From contig JAEXGM010000110.1 in the NCBI GenBank assembly GCA_023450835.1, forward strand, positions 1 to 41,586: a stretch of 41,586 nucleotides of DNA. Reading direction: 5' to 3'. Source of the stretch: Bacillota bacterium (GTDB lineage Bacteria; Bacillota; Clostridia; Lachnospirales; Lachnospiraceae). A program made the position numbers and the translations under genes. Shown here one piece after another: positions 1-8,133 of this stretch. The notes under the pieces were generated by a model, which saw nothing but the letters and a program-made list of their open reading frames with translations, had not been told where the DNA came from and ran no database searches. Within the stretch, counting starts at the first letter, position 1, and every line of letters starts with the position of its first letter.

Positions 1-491
1 TCTTTGGGGATGCCCAGTTCAAAGAGGGCTTCGCGCACGCCGGAGTCGCCGCGCAGCCAGTGCAGCTGATTGATATAGCAGCTGCCCAGTCCAAGTGACT
101 GTGCCGCTAGAAATAGGTTTTCCAGTCCGAGGGCGCAGTCCGCCATCGCATTCTCATAATTTGGCCGGTTTGAGGCAATGATGAGAGTAGGAGCATGATA
201 ATAAAAATTATAGCCTTCCCGTTGTGAAGCCGCTTTCGCTCCTAGCTTGCCGGGGTAGTCGTCATCCGGTACCCAGTGCTGGAAGCCTTCCCGTACGAGC
301 TCGTTCAGCTTCAAGAGAATTTCCTTATTCTGAATGGCGGTGAACAGCCAGGTTTGATTATTTCCGCCGCTGGGAGCCCAAATGGCGGCATCAAGGAGTG
401 TTTCCAGGTATTCCGGCTCAACCTGCCGCTCCTGGAAGGAGCGAATGCTCCTGCGTGCATGGATACTGTTCAATACTTCGTTCTCAATCAC
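1..491 (-). CDS. Nitroreductase family protein (C-terminus cut by window edge)
   Basis: FMN-dependent NAD(P)H oxidoreductase of the nitroreductase superfamily; these reduce nitro groups, quinones or enones in the cytoplasm. The reverse strand reads from a GTG at 489-491, preceded by AGGAGG seven bases upstream. The 163 visible residues include the N-terminal FMN-phosphate motif HARRSIRSF, the segment WAPSGGNNQTW and the later GLGSCYINQL motif, all typical of the family. Family members are usually 165-200 residues, so only the extreme C-terminus is probably missing. It lies 53 bases downstream of the flavin oxidoreductase gene on the same strand, so the two are probably cotranscribed. The substrate cannot be predicted. 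Confidence 0.85.
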   Translation of the reverse strand, partial: MIENEVLNSIHARRSIRSFQERQVEPEYLETLLDAAIWAPSGGNNQTWLFTAIQNKEILLKLNELVREGFQHWVPDDDYPGKLGAKAASQREGYNFYYHAPTLIIASNRPNYENAMADCALGLENLFLAAQSLGLGSCYINQLHWLRGDSGVREALFELGIPK

Positions 492-544
492 AGTGAATCC
501 TCCTGTCTGCAGCCTCATATATTCCGGCTGCCTGTTATGTTAGT

Positions 545-1528
545 CTATGCTAAAATCAACTTTTTTGCCGGACATTTGGTGTGGTCTGTAAACCAGAGGC
601 AGTTTTTACAACTGCGGCACATATTGACCGGCTCGCTTCTCAGCACATGCTCAGCAAATTCAGGATCGGTCAGCATGCCTTTGCCAATGCCTGCAAGGTC
701 TACATAATCATTTTCAATCAGAAATCGGACCTGTTCTTCTGTCCGGAGGTCATTGACCGCAATCACAGGGATGCTTACTTCTTTCCTGATTTTACATCCG
801 CTATAGGTCATGGAACTGCATAAAAAGTCCTTAGGAACAGGTTGTAGAGGTGGTTTCATGCCAAAAGAAATATTGAGGATATCAATCCCGGCTTTTTCAA
901 AGAGCTTGGCTGATGCAATACCATCTTTGCTTTCCGGCTGATACTCACCCATTCGAATACCTAAAATGAAGTTTTCATGGGTTTTCTTTCGTATCTCCGG
1001 CAGAATCCCGGTAAGGATTCTCGTGCGATTATCCACATTACCGCCATACTCATCGGTGCGCCGGTTATAAGAGGCATCGATGAATTTGCATAAGGTATAG
1101 CCATGGGCAAAATGGAATTCTGCACCGTTAAAGCCTAATGCACAGGCAGTGACAGCCGCCTGTATCATATCCTGCTGCATTGAATGAATTTCCGAAAGTG
1201 TCAGCTCATTGATATCCAGATCACCGCAGGAAAGCTGCATCATGACAACCGCGCCATATTCGTGACAGTTATGGGCAATCTGTTTTAATACTTTGGTGTT
1301 GTCCTCCGACCACTTTTCGGTAGAATTTGCTGCACCGAAAACGGCGGTGGCCTGAATGAATATCAGACCTGCGCCACCTTTGGCACGGGCGGTGTAATGC
1401 TCAATGTGCTGGCTGCCGTAAAAGGAACCGTTGTCTCCGTGGAAAGAAAACGTGACCATAGGCTCCATAACAATTCTATTTTTGATTGTATTTCCCCGAA
1501 TTGTGAGGGATTCCTGCAGTTTTGCCAT
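545..1528 (-). CDS. NADH:flavin oxidoreductase, Old Yellow Enzyme family, single TIM-barrel form
   Basis: Flavin (FMN) enzyme that reduces activated C=C bonds such as enones or enoates. The 327 residues form one TIM barrel with the family motifs HFAHGYTLCKF and RRTDEYGGN. Near the C-terminus, Cys304, 307, 310 and 319 (CRSCKNC then C after eight residues) resemble the 4Fe-4S site of 2,4-dienoyl-CoA reductase. The FAD/NAD(P)-binding half found in about 640-residue relatives is absent, so electrons must come from a partner protein or directly from NAD(P)H. The loop usually reading FLSP after the catalytic histidines reads FIDA. It lies upstream of a nitroreductase and divergent from an HxlR regulator, an arrangement common in electrophile and quinone stress responses. 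Confidence 0.88.
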   Translation of the reverse strand: MAKLQESLTIRGNTIKNRIVMEPMVTFSFHGDNGSFYGSQHIEHYTARAKGGAGLIFIQATAVFGAANSTEKWSEDNTKVLKQIAHNCHEYGAVVMMQLSCGDLDINELTLSEIHSMQQDMIQAAVTACALGFNGAEFHFAHGYTLCKFIDASYNRRTDEYGGNVDNRTRILTGILPEIRKKTHENFILGIRMGEYQPESKDGIASAKLFEKAGIDILNISFGMKPPLQPVPKDFLCSSMTYSGCKIRKEVSIPVIAVNDLRTEEQVRFLIENDYVDLAGIGKGMLTDPEFAEHVLRSEPVNMCRSCKNCLWFTDHTKCPAKKLILA

Positions 1529-1711
1529 AGTTTTTACTTCCTTTTCTTAAAATGATTACAGAATAAAGTACCGGCTAATATTTTTTGTGATTATGTATCT
1601 GCTGATTTGGCAGAAGCTGGCTGCTTTGAGATAAGTTCGGTTTCACTAATATTTATGCTTTTATCCCACAGTATTATGAAAACCGGTCTTTACATATCCC
1701 ATGGAATTGAT

Positions 1712-1724
1712 TATACTAAGTATA
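1712..1724. promoter_or_regulatory. 13-bp palindrome in the HxlR/flavoenzyme intergenic region (candidate operator)
   Basis: TATACT-A-AGTATA is a perfect palindrome located 60 bases before the hxlR-type gene and about 185 bases before the divergent flavoenzyme start. HxlR proteins bind short AT-rich palindromes near their own promoters, so this is a plausible autoregulatory site. A second small inverted repeat (GCACA-TTTT-TGTGC, 1752-1765) sits just before the ribosome binding site. No experiment supports either. Confidence 0.4.
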
Positions 1725-1784
1725 TTCTATAAGGAACATATCTACAAGTACGCACATTTTTGTGCCTTAGATTAGGAGCTTATA

Positions 1785-2135
1785 ATGCCGGAAGAATGTG
1801 AAATGACAAAGGCGGTTCATAAAAAGAAATGCGCCGTGATACATGCACTCGAAATTATCGGAGGGAAATGGCGGCTGCCGATTATCTGGGAACTCTCTGC
1901 AAAGGAAAGCATGCGATATAACGAGCTGAAACGCTGCCTGGATGGAATTACCAATATTATGCTGACCAGGGCATTGCAGGGCCTGGAAGAGCAGGGGCTG
2001 GTCAGGCGTGTGGAACTCTGCCAGATACCGCCTCATGTGGAATACTCCCTTACCGAGAGCTGCAAGCAGCTGCTGCCCGCTTTAGAGATTATCAATGAGT
2101 GGGGGAAAAGAAAAATGCTTGATACTTCCTGCTGA
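1785..2135 (+). CDS. HxlR family winged-helix transcriptional regulator
   Basis: A 116-residue DNA-binding protein of the HxlR/YodB group. It has the diagnostic opening IIGGKWRLPIIWEL, the recognition region RYNELKRCLDGITNIMLTRALQGLEEQGL, and the wing segment PPHVEYSLTE. Cys residues near the N-terminus (two, including KKKCAVIH), mid-protein and at the C-terminus could sense thiol-reactive compounds, as known for YodB-type members, but that is inference. The start ATG follows TTAGGAG at suitable spacing; an in-frame ATG six codons in is the alternative. It is transcribed away from the flavoenzyme and nitroreductase genes, which are its likely targets. Confidence 0.9.
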   Translation: MPEECEMTKAVHKKKCAVIHALEIIGGKWRLPIIWELSAKESMRYNELKRCLDGITNIMLTRALQGLEEQGLVRRVELCQIPPHVEYSLTESCKQLLPALEIINEWGKRKMLDTSC

Positions 2136-2168
2136 CATTGGCTGGATGAGAATTTTATACAGGAAAAT

Positions 2169-2209
2169 ATAGAGGTATTGGGATGGCAAATCCTGGTGAC
2201 TCTATTTTT
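2169..2209 (+). terminator. Rho-independent terminator after hxlR-type gene
   Basis: ATAGAG at 2169-2174 pairs with CTCTAT at 2200-2205, with an inner GGAT/ATCC stem and several G-U pairs between them. A run of five T follows at 2205-2209. The position, 34 bases after the stop codon, fits termination of the regulator mRNA. Confidence 0.6.
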
Positions 2210-2323
2210 ATATGCCGTCAATTGTGAACGTTGCCATCATATAAGGGTGGTATTTCTGCGGTAGTCATATACGTTGTGATACTCTTTATGATATAAAAAG
2301 AAGATATATTTTTGGGAAAAACA

Positions 2324-2332
2324 TGGTATAAT
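2324..2332 (+). promoter_or_regulatory. Extended -10 promoter for the leader ORF and ABC transporter
   Basis: TGGTATAAT is a perfect extended -10 element (TGN-TATAAT) without a good -35 box at 17 bases. Transcription would start near 2339, leaving a 5' region of about 235 bases before the ABC gene that contains the 42-codon ORF. Confidence 0.5.
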
Positions 2333-2423
2333 CAATAAATAATAAGGATGTGCAGCTTAAAGGAATATTAAAGATACGAAGGGATGCATCTATTCATAAA
2401 TATATTTATCAGGAGGGCTCTGC

Positions 2424-2552
2424 ATGCACTATATACCGGAGGGGTATTCAAGCAAGACAACGTTAAGAGAAACGGAAATGGTGTTGAACATCCGGTTTCA
2501 TTTACCGGAATTGGCACACAAAATCATTAATGGTACGGCAGGGTATCTTTGA
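2424..2552 (+). CDS. 42-residue leader ORF with an AsnA-like beginning
   Basis: A short ORF with a near-perfect AGGAGGG site seven bases before its ATG, ending 21 bases before the ABC transporter start, so it should be translated from the same mRNA. The first 18 residues (MHYIPEGYSSKTTLRETE) resemble, from memory, the opening of Gram-positive aspartate-ammonia ligase AsnA (IPEGY...LR.TE). The rest does not match and stops early. It could be a relic of an asnA start joined to other sequence, a leader peptide that couples translation to the ABC genes, or a genuine small protein. No transmembrane segment is evident. Confidence 0.45.
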   Translation: MHYIPEGYSSKTTLRETEMVLNIRFHLPELAHKIINGTAGYL

Positions 2553-2573
2553 ATTTATCAGGGAGGCATCAAT

Positions 2574-3323
2574 ATGAGTAATGTAATTGAGGTAAAAAAT
2601 CTTTGTAAAAATTATAAAGATTTCTCATTAAATAATCTCTCTTTTTCTTTTCCCATGGGCAGTATTATGGGGCTTGTCGGTCAAAACGGTGCAGGTAAGA
2701 CTACCACAATTCGCCTGATACTCAATATGGCGAAGAGAGACAGCGGAGAAATTAATATCTTTGGACTCGACAATTTAACGAATGAGCAGAGAATCAAACA
2801 GGACATTGCTGCTGTATTTGACGAGCTCTTTTTTGTTGATACCTGGAAAGTCTGCGAGGTCGAAAGAGCCATTAGTGGCTTTTACAACAAATGGGACAGC
2901 AAACTCTACGGAGAGTATTTAGCAAAATTCAAATTGCCGGTGAATAAAAAAGTGAAAGATTTATCACGTGGCATGAAAGTGAAATTGATGCTGGCGGCAG
3001 CCCTGTCCTATGAGGCCGAACTTTTGATACTCGATGAACCAACAAGCGGACTTGACCCTGTTGCCCGCAATGAGTTGTTGGAAATATTTCAGGCTTATGT
3101 CTCCAATGGGCAGAGAAGCATTCTTTTTTCAACTCATATCACTTCGGACCTGGAGAAAGTAGCAGATTATATTACCCTGATTGATAATGGAAACATTATT
3201 TATACCGGAACGAAAGACGATTTGTGGAAACAATTTTCCGGGCTGTTACCATCCTCTGAAGCATTAACTATCGATGAGATATTGATTTTTATCAGTAAAG
3301 GAGGAGGCAGGAACTGTGAGTAA
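2574..3323 (+). CDS. ABC transporter ATP-binding protein
   Basis: A 249-residue ABC ATPase that would power the membrane protein encoded immediately downstream. Visible motifs are Walker A GQNGAGKTT (about residues 36-44), Q-loop region, signature LSRGMKVK (about 129), Walker B LLILDEPTSGLDP (about 149) and the switch histidine in FSTHI. The overall layout resembles bacterial exporters of the YtrB/EcsA type, used for antibiotics, peptides or lipid-related compounds. The start ATG is preceded by GGGAGG at eight bases. The gene overlaps the permease by eight bases, so the two are translationally coupled. Such pairs often travel with a GntR-like regulator; none is present here. Confidence 0.93.
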   Translation: MSNVIEVKNLCKNYKDFSLNNLSFSFPMGSIMGLVGQNGAGKTTTIRLILNMAKRDSGEINIFGLDNLTNEQRIKQDIAAVFDELFFVDTWKVCEVERAISGFYNKWDSKLYGEYLAKFKLPVNKKVKDLSRGMKVKLMLAAALSYEAELLILDEPTSGLDPVARNELLEIFQAYVSNGQRSILFSTHITSDLEKVADYITLIDNGNIIYTGTKDDLWKQFSGLLPSSEALTIDEILIFISKGGGRNCE

Positions 3324-3972
3324 TATACAAAATGTTGTCAGGCTGGATTTTTATACTGTAAAGTCAATCTATCGGATGACACTTATAACCTATTTCATCT
3401 CAATTCTATTAGGTGCTGTCACACAGCCGATAATACCGATTTTTCTCATTATGGTCTTCGGTGTATTTTACAGCGGGATGGTTTTTTCTATATATGAGAA
3501 AAATCATCTCGATAAGCTATATGGGATTTTGCCTCTCAGAAAATCTGATGTTGTTATCGGAAGATATTTATATTGCTTTCTTTTTGGAATTACCCAGGCA
3601 ATTTTGGCAGGAATCATCTCATATGTGATTTCTCGTGCAACGGAAATAGTACCGGATAATTTTGCGATTACAGCCACTTTATCCCTGTCCTTTATCTATT
3701 TTTGTTTTGCGACTGGTGTTGCTTTTCCGATTTATTTTAAATTCGGCTTTTCAAAAGCATATATATTTACCATGGTGCCCATGTACTTAATATTTATAGG
3801 TGGGGTTTTTCTCAGCAGAAAGCCAAATGCTCTCAATAGTTTTAAGAATATTCTCCTGTATTTTTCTGCACACCAGGTTCTGCTTTTGTTGTCTGGAATT
3901 GCCATTGGACTGATTTTGTTCGGAATTTCAGGTATTATCTCTTTGGGGATTTATAAAAACTATGAAGTGTAG
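3316..3972 (+). CDS. ABC-2 type transporter permease
   Basis: A 218-residue integral membrane protein starting with GTG inside the end of the ATPase gene, preceded by AAAGGAGGAGG. It shows about six hydrophobic segments. The block FSIYEKNHLDKLYGILPLRKSDVVIGRY is characteristic of the ABC2_membrane_5 permease family, which pairs with YtrB-like ATPases to form exporters. It is the only membrane subunit in the unit, so a homodimer would complete a functional transporter. The substrate is unknown. A LysR gene follows after 60 bases. Confidence 0.85.
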   Translation: MSNIQNVVRLDFYTVKSIYRMTLITYFISILLGAVTQPIIPIFLIMVFGVFYSGMVFSIYEKNHLDKLYGILPLRKSDVVIGRYLYCFLFGITQAILAGIISYVISRATEIVPDNFAITATLSLSFIYFCFATGVAFPIYFKFGFSKAYIFTMVPMYLIFIGGVFLSRKPNALNSFKNILLYFSAHQVLLLLSGIAIGLILFGISGIISLGIYKNYEV

Positions 3973-4032
3973 AAAAAGGAGGCAGTCATAAGGCCTTGAA
4001 TATATCAAGATACAAAAAGGAGGATATCAGCT

Positions 4033-4917
4033 TTGGAGCTTCGCGTGTTGAATTATTTTTTAATGGCGGCAAGAGAAGAAAACATTACAAAAGCGGCACA
4101 GCTCTTGCATGTCTCACAACCGACCTTATCCAGGCAGCTCATGCAGCTTGAAGAAGAATTGGGGGTAAAGCTGTTTGAGAGAAGCAGTCATAATATTATT
4201 CTTACGGATAGCGGAATGCTGTTAAAACGCAGGGCCCAGGAAATGATTTCACTTGCAGATAAGACAAAACAGGAATTTTTGCATCAGGAAGAGGAATTGC
4301 GGGGAGAAATTGCAATTGGAAGCGGTGAATTCCATAGCATGGACTGCTTTTCGTGGTTCCTGTATTCCTTTAGTGAAAAGTATCCGCTGGTCCGGTATAA
4401 TCTGTATAGTGGAAATGCAGATTATATCAGGGAACAGATTGAGAATGGAATTCTGGATTTTGGCTTATTGATAGAGCCGGTAGACCTTAGAAAATATGAG
4501 TTCATTCATATGGCACAGAAAGAGAAATGGGGTATTTTAGTCCGAAAAGATTCCGAGTTGGCGGAAAAAGAATATATAAGGCCGGAGGAGTTAATTGATA
4601 AGCGTCTGATGATTTCCAGAAGTGTGCTTGTTCAAAATGAACTTGCAAATTGGTTCGGTGAGTATTATGAACAGCTTGATATCATAGCCAGTTATAATCT
4701 GCTCTATAATGTGGCTATTATGGTGCGGCATAAATTAGGGATTGCACTTTGTATTGAATTAGACTGTTCCTATGAGGATCTTTGTTTTATCCCACTTTTA
4801 CCACAGTTAGAAACAGGTTCGGTTATGGTCTGGAAAAAAAATCAGGTTTTATCGCCCACAGGCAGTGCGTTTATAGAATTTGCCAGGAAATATTTAAAAG
4901 AAGAGAAAAGACCTTAG
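4033..4917 (+). CDS. LysR family transcriptional regulator
   Basis: A 294-residue regulator that begins with TTG; AAGGAGG lies about nine bases upstream and no in-frame ATG precedes the HTH. The N-terminus has the LysR winged helix (LNYFLMAAREENITKAAQLLHVSQPTLSRQL), followed by a two-lobed periplasmic-binding-like effector domain from about residue 90. It could control the upstream ABC pair, with which it shares a strand, or the MerR-led operon downstream. The stop codon lies inside the stem of the following terminator. Confidence 0.9.
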   Translation: MELRVLNYFLMAAREENITKAAQLLHVSQPTLSRQLMQLEEELGVKLFERSSHNIILTDSGMLLKRRAQEMISLADKTKQEFLHQEEELRGEIAIGSGEFHSMDCFSWFLYSFSEKYPLVRYNLYSGNADYIREQIENGILDFGLLIEPVDLRKYEFIHMAQKEKWGILVRKDSELAEKEYIRPEELIDKRLMISRSVLVQNELANWFGEYYEQLDIIASYNLLYNVAIMVRHKLGIALCIELDCSYEDLCFIPLLPQLETGSVMVWKKNQVLSPTGSAFIEFARKYLKEEKRP

Positions 4918-4950
4918 GTGTTATAAGAAGAGACCCTAAGGTCTTTTTTT
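4907..4950 (+). terminator. Rho-independent terminator overlapping the lysR stop codon
   Basis: AAAGACCTTAG (4907-4917) pairs perfectly with CTAAGGTCTTT (4935-4945), followed by further T residues. The left arm contains the last codons and the stop of the lysR gene, a compact arrangement. Confidence 0.9.
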
Positions 4951-5012
4951 ATTGTACCAAATTTTTTACAAAGAAATAACTAAAATGCATTTCATGAGAT
5001 ACGATATAAGTA

Positions 5013-5042
5013 TTGGCTATTTCTGAAAGGCCAAATTATAAT
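5013..5042 (+). promoter_or_regulatory. MerR-type promoter with operator between -35 and -10
   Basis: TTGGCT (5013-5018) and TATAAT (5037-5042) are separated by 18 bases. The inverted repeat TTGGC-N12-GCCAA (5013-5017 and 5030-5034) covers the -35 box and most of the spacer. A palindrome within a lengthened spacer is the hallmark of MerR-controlled promoters, so the downstream MerR-like gene probably regulates itself and its operon here. A leader of about 75 bases precedes the GTG start. Confidence 0.6.
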
Positions 5043-5126
5043 ATAGATAATCCAAAAAGAAGCACCTTGATTTTGGAAGGCAAGCCTATGATCCGGATAT
5101 CTTCGAAAGGAGGCAGCACATAAAAA

Positions 5127-5480
5127 GTGACAATTGATGAAGCAAGCCAACAGTATAACATTCCCATAAAAGTTCTGAAGGAATATGAGAGTTGGGGATT
5201 GTGCGGAGAAGTTAAAAAAATCATGGGTGCATGGCAGTATGATGAACAGGACTTAGAACGATTAAGTACAATCATGACTTTGCACGATATTGGATTTGAT
5301 AATGCGGGAATTAAAAAGTATATGAGACTCTTGCTGGAGGGTGAATCCACAGAAGCGGAGCGGATGAGCATACTGAATAAAAAGAGGGGAAGTACCTTAG
5401 AAGAAATCCATTTTAAAGAGAAGCAACTGGAACGGCTCGATTACCTGAGATATGAAATTAAAAAAGGAAATCAAAGATAA
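5127..5480 (+). CDS. MerR-family-like transcriptional regulator
   Basis: A 117-residue protein with an N-terminal MerR-type helix-turn-helix (MTIDEASQQYNIPIKVLKEYESWGL), a wing, and a coiled-coil-forming helix (RGSTLEEIHFKEKQLERLDYLRYEI) used for dimerisation. It has almost no effector domain. It starts at GTG with AAAGGAGG upstream. The same frame stays open for 35 codons after the TAA stop (5481-5585), encoding sequence that looks protein-like; this may be chance or a remnant. It leads a unit with a cupin, an MFS transporter and an aldo/keto reductase, all on the same strand. Confidence 0.82.
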   Translation: MTIDEASQQYNIPIKVLKEYESWGLCGEVKKIMGAWQYDEQDLERLSTIMTLHDIGFDNAGIKKYMRLLLEGESTEAERMSILNKKRGSTLEEIHFKEKQLERLDYLRYEIKKGNQR

Positions 5481-5622
5481 AGTTTTGGAAGATTTAAGCC
5501 GGTCTTATTTGAAATGCCGGGTTATACCTGTTTGAGAACGGGAGAAACTATCGGCAAAGGAAGAACATTAGGAAGAGAGCTGGAATAATGGCAAAATGAA
5601 AAGTGTGAGGAGGAAAAGTAAG

Positions 5623-6012
5623 ATGGAAAAGGAATTAAGTGTATTTGAAAGAGGCGGTAAAAACGAAACTTATGCAAAATACTTTAGCGGACAAAGTTAC
5701 TTGAATATGCTTTCTACTACAGGTGTATCAATCGGAAATGTGACTTTTGAGCCAGGCTGCAGGAATAACTGGCATATTCATCACAAGGGCGGACAGATTC
5801 TTCTGGTGACCGGAGGAAAGGGATGGTACCAGGAATGGGGAAAACCTGCAAGGGCCTTAAGTGCCGGCGATGTGGTCAACATTCCTCCGGAAGTAAAACA
5901 TTGGCATGGTGCTGCAAAGGATAGCTGGTTTTGCCATCTTGCAGTAGAAGTTCCGGCAGAAGGAGCATCAAATGAATGGCTGGAACCTGTTACGGATGAG
6001 AATAATGAGTAG
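5623..6012 (+). CDS. Cupin domain protein
   Basis: A small beta-barrel protein of 129 residues with the cupin metal motifs: NNWHIHHKGGQILLVTGGKGWYQEWG (His, His, Gln in the first motif) and PPEVKHWHGAAKD in the second. Many relatives bind a metal and act on small carbonyl or aromatic compounds; some lie next to carboxymuconolactone decarboxylase-like genes. An upstream ATG at 5596 is in frame, but AGGAGG sits nine bases before the ATG at 5623, so the shorter form is preferred. Its end overlaps the start of the MFS gene. Confidence 0.85.
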   Translation: MEKELSVFERGGKNETYAKYFSGQSYLNMLSTTGVSIGNVTFEPGCRNNWHIHHKGGQILLVTGGKGWYQEWGKPARALSAGDVVNIPPEVKHWHGAAKDSWFCHLAVEVPAEGASNEWLEPVTDENNE

Positions 6013-7183
6013 ACCCAGGTTATGGACAAGGAATTTTATATTAAATACAACCATCAATTTCGTAATCTTTATAGTATATTACCTGTTTATGGTCATTATC
6101 GCAATCCATGCATCGGAACATTTGCACGCATCTTCCAGTGAAGCCGGACTTGCGGCAGGGATATTTATCTTGGCTGCGCTGCCTTCACGTATCTTTGCGG
6201 GTATGATGATAGAAGTAATCGGGCGTAAAAGAATGCTTGTAATTGGGTCGGGGATTTTTTTAATTGCCACATTGCTGTATAGTAAGGCAGACTGCTTATT
6301 CTTTCTTTATATCGTACGGATTCTACATGGAATTGGCTGGGGGATTGCAACCACATGTACGGCTACAATTATTGCTTATATTATCCCGGATGAGCGCCGG
6401 GGAGAAGGAATCGGCTATTATTCTATGAGCAATTCACTTGCATCCTCTATCGGTCCGTTAATTGGGATGAATCTCTACCAGCACGTAAGCTTCCGTGCAA
6501 TTATATTCTTAAGCATAGTGCTGATGGTTTTTATCTTTCTTATGCTGTTCTTCTTAAAAGTACCAAGAGCAGAGCTTACCCGGGAACAAATAGCAGATAT
6601 GAAAGGCATTACATTCCGAAATTTCTTTGAAGTGAAGGTCCTTCCCATTGCAGTGGTAGGTTTGGTTGTTTATTTCAGCTATTCAAGTATTATTAGCTTT
6701 CTTTCGTCCTATGCCAAAGAAATTCATTTGATTTATGCCGGCAGTTACTTTTTTGTTGTTTATTCTGCTGCAATATTGATATCAAGGATGATATCCGGCC
6801 GATTGTTTGACAAAAAGGGTGAGAATTTTGTGATGTATCCCTCCTTTTTGCTGTTTGCCATTGGCCTGGTCACCATCAGTCAGGCGGAGAACGGCTTTGT
6901 TCTCTTGCTGGCGGGAGCTCTTATGGGGGTCGGCTTTGGCACCTTTGCATCCAGTTCTCAGGCAATTGCAATTAAGTTGGTATCGGACCACAGGAAAGGA
7001 TTGGCTACCTCAACATTTCAGGCTATATCCGATATGGGTATCGGAATTGGTCCGTCCATCTTAGGATTTATAATTCCTGTGACAGGTTTCAGAGGACTAT
7101 ATGTGTGCATGGCCGGTGTGGTTATTTCAGCAATGTTTTTATATTATTTTGTGTACGCAAGAGCGGTTAAAGAATTAAGATGA
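6005..7183 (+). CDS. Major facilitator superfamily transporter
   Basis: A 392-residue transporter with about 12 hydrophobic helices and the MFS loop signature GMMIEVIGRKRMLVIG between helices 2 and 3, with a related copy GRLFDKKGENFVMYP in the second half. It probably exports or imports a small organic molecule related to the cupin and aldo/keto reductase substrates. The start MSRPRLWTRNF resembles the family and overlaps the cupin stop. An in-frame ATG at 5972 has a better Shine-Dalgarno sequence (AGGAG, six bases) and would add 11 residues; the choice is open. Confidence 0.88.
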   Translation: MSRPRLWTRNFILNTTINFVIFIVYYLFMVIIAIHASEHLHASSSEAGLAAGIFILAALPSRIFAGMMIEVIGRKRMLVIGSGIFLIATLLYSKADCLFFLYIVRILHGIGWGIATTCTATIIAYIIPDERRGEGIGYYSMSNSLASSIGPLIGMNLYQHVSFRAIIFLSIVLMVFIFLMLFFLKVPRAELTREQIADMKGITFRNFFEVKVLPIAVVGLVVYFSYSSIISFLSSYAKEIHLIYAGSYFFVVYSAAILISRMISGRLFDKKGENFVMYPSFLLFAIGLVTISQAENGFVLLLAGALMGVGFGTFASSSQAIAIKLVSDHRKGLATSTFQAISDMGIGIGPSILGFIIPVTGFRGLYVCMAGVVISAMFLYYFVYARAVKELR

Positions 7184-7217
7184 CTTTTAAAAGTATTAAC
7201 AGGAAAGGATTGAGAGT

Positions 7218-8078
7218 ATGATTTTAAATGAAACTTATACGTTATTAAACGGAGTGAAGATCCCTAAGCTGGGACTTGGTACATGGTTCATTACGGATGA
7301 TAAGGCGGCTGAAGCTGTTAAACAGGCTGTGTCCATAGGCTACCGGCATATTGATACCGCACAGGCTTATCAGAATGAGGCAGGTGTAGGTGAAGGCATA
7401 CAAAGCTGTGGTATTGGGAGAGAAGAGATTTTTGTGACCAGTAAAGTGGCTGCGGAGGCTAAATCTTACGAGGCGGCTGCAAAATCAATCGATGAGTCTC
7501 TCAGGAAAATGGGGCTTTCTTATATTGACATGATGATTATTCACAGTCCCCAGCCATGGGCGCAGTGGCGTGGTGAAGAACGTTATTTTGATGAGAATAA
7601 AGAAGTATGGAAAGCTTTGGAGGATGCTTATAAGGCTGGTAAATTAAAGGCAATTGGTGTTTCTAATTTTTTGATAGACGACCTTGAAAATTTACTGGCA
7701 GACTGTGAAATTAAGCCGATGGTCAATCAGATTCTGGCCCATATCGGCAATACGCCTATGGAGTTAATTTCTTTTTGTAAAGAGAAGGAGATTTTGGTGG
7801 AGGCATATTCTCCGATTGCCCATGGGAAGGCTTTAGAAAGTGAGAAAATTGCTGCCATGGCAGGCAAGTACGGTGTATCCGTGGCACAGTTGTGCATTAA
7901 GTATGTGATGGAACTGGGTGCTGTTGCGCTTCCCAAAACGGCTAATCCTATACACATGAAAGAGAATGCACAGCTGGAGTTTAATATCTCCAAAACAGAT
8001 ATGGAAATATTAAAGGCAATTGAGTCTGTTAGTGATTATGGAGAGTTTAGTTATTTTCCTGTATTTAGCGGCAGATAA
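7218..8078 (+). CDS. Aldo/keto reductase
   Basis: An NAD(P)H-dependent carbonyl reductase of 286 residues. It carries the complete catalytic tetrad: Asp46 and Tyr51 (RHIDTAQAYQNE), Lys76 (TSKVAAEAK) and His109 (MMIIHSPQP). The opening LNGVKIPKLGLGTW and the C-terminal cofactor region PKTANPIHMKENA are typical. It starts at ATG with AAAGGA upstream and is the last gene of the MerR-led operon, before a strong terminator. With the MFS transporter and cupin it suggests handling or detoxification of a carbonyl compound. Confidence 0.92.
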   Translation: MILNETYTLLNGVKIPKLGLGTWFITDDKAAEAVKQAVSIGYRHIDTAQAYQNEAGVGEGIQSCGIGREEIFVTSKVAAEAKSYEAAAKSIDESLRKMGLSYIDMMIIHSPQPWAQWRGEERYFDENKEVWKALEDAYKAGKLKAIGVSNFLIDDLENLLADCEIKPMVNQILAHIGNTPMELISFCKEKEILVEAYSPIAHGKALESEKIAAMAGKYGVSVAQLCIKYVMELGAVALPKTANPIHMKENAQLEFNISKTDMEILKAIESVSDYGEFSYFPVFSGR

Positions 8079-8133
8079 TATCATCTTATAAAGACAGACA
8101 ATGAATAATGAAACAATATGAGGCTTTTTTAAG

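Noticed and set aside
276..707. A 143-codon forward ORF across the nitroreductase/OYE boundary
   Set aside because: It is antisense to two clear enzymes and has no family features.
2238..2256. A T-box riboswitch annotation for AAGGGTGGTA...GCGG
   Set aside because: The consensus is broken by extra bases, no specifier stem or overlapping terminator was found; kept only as a remark in a finding.
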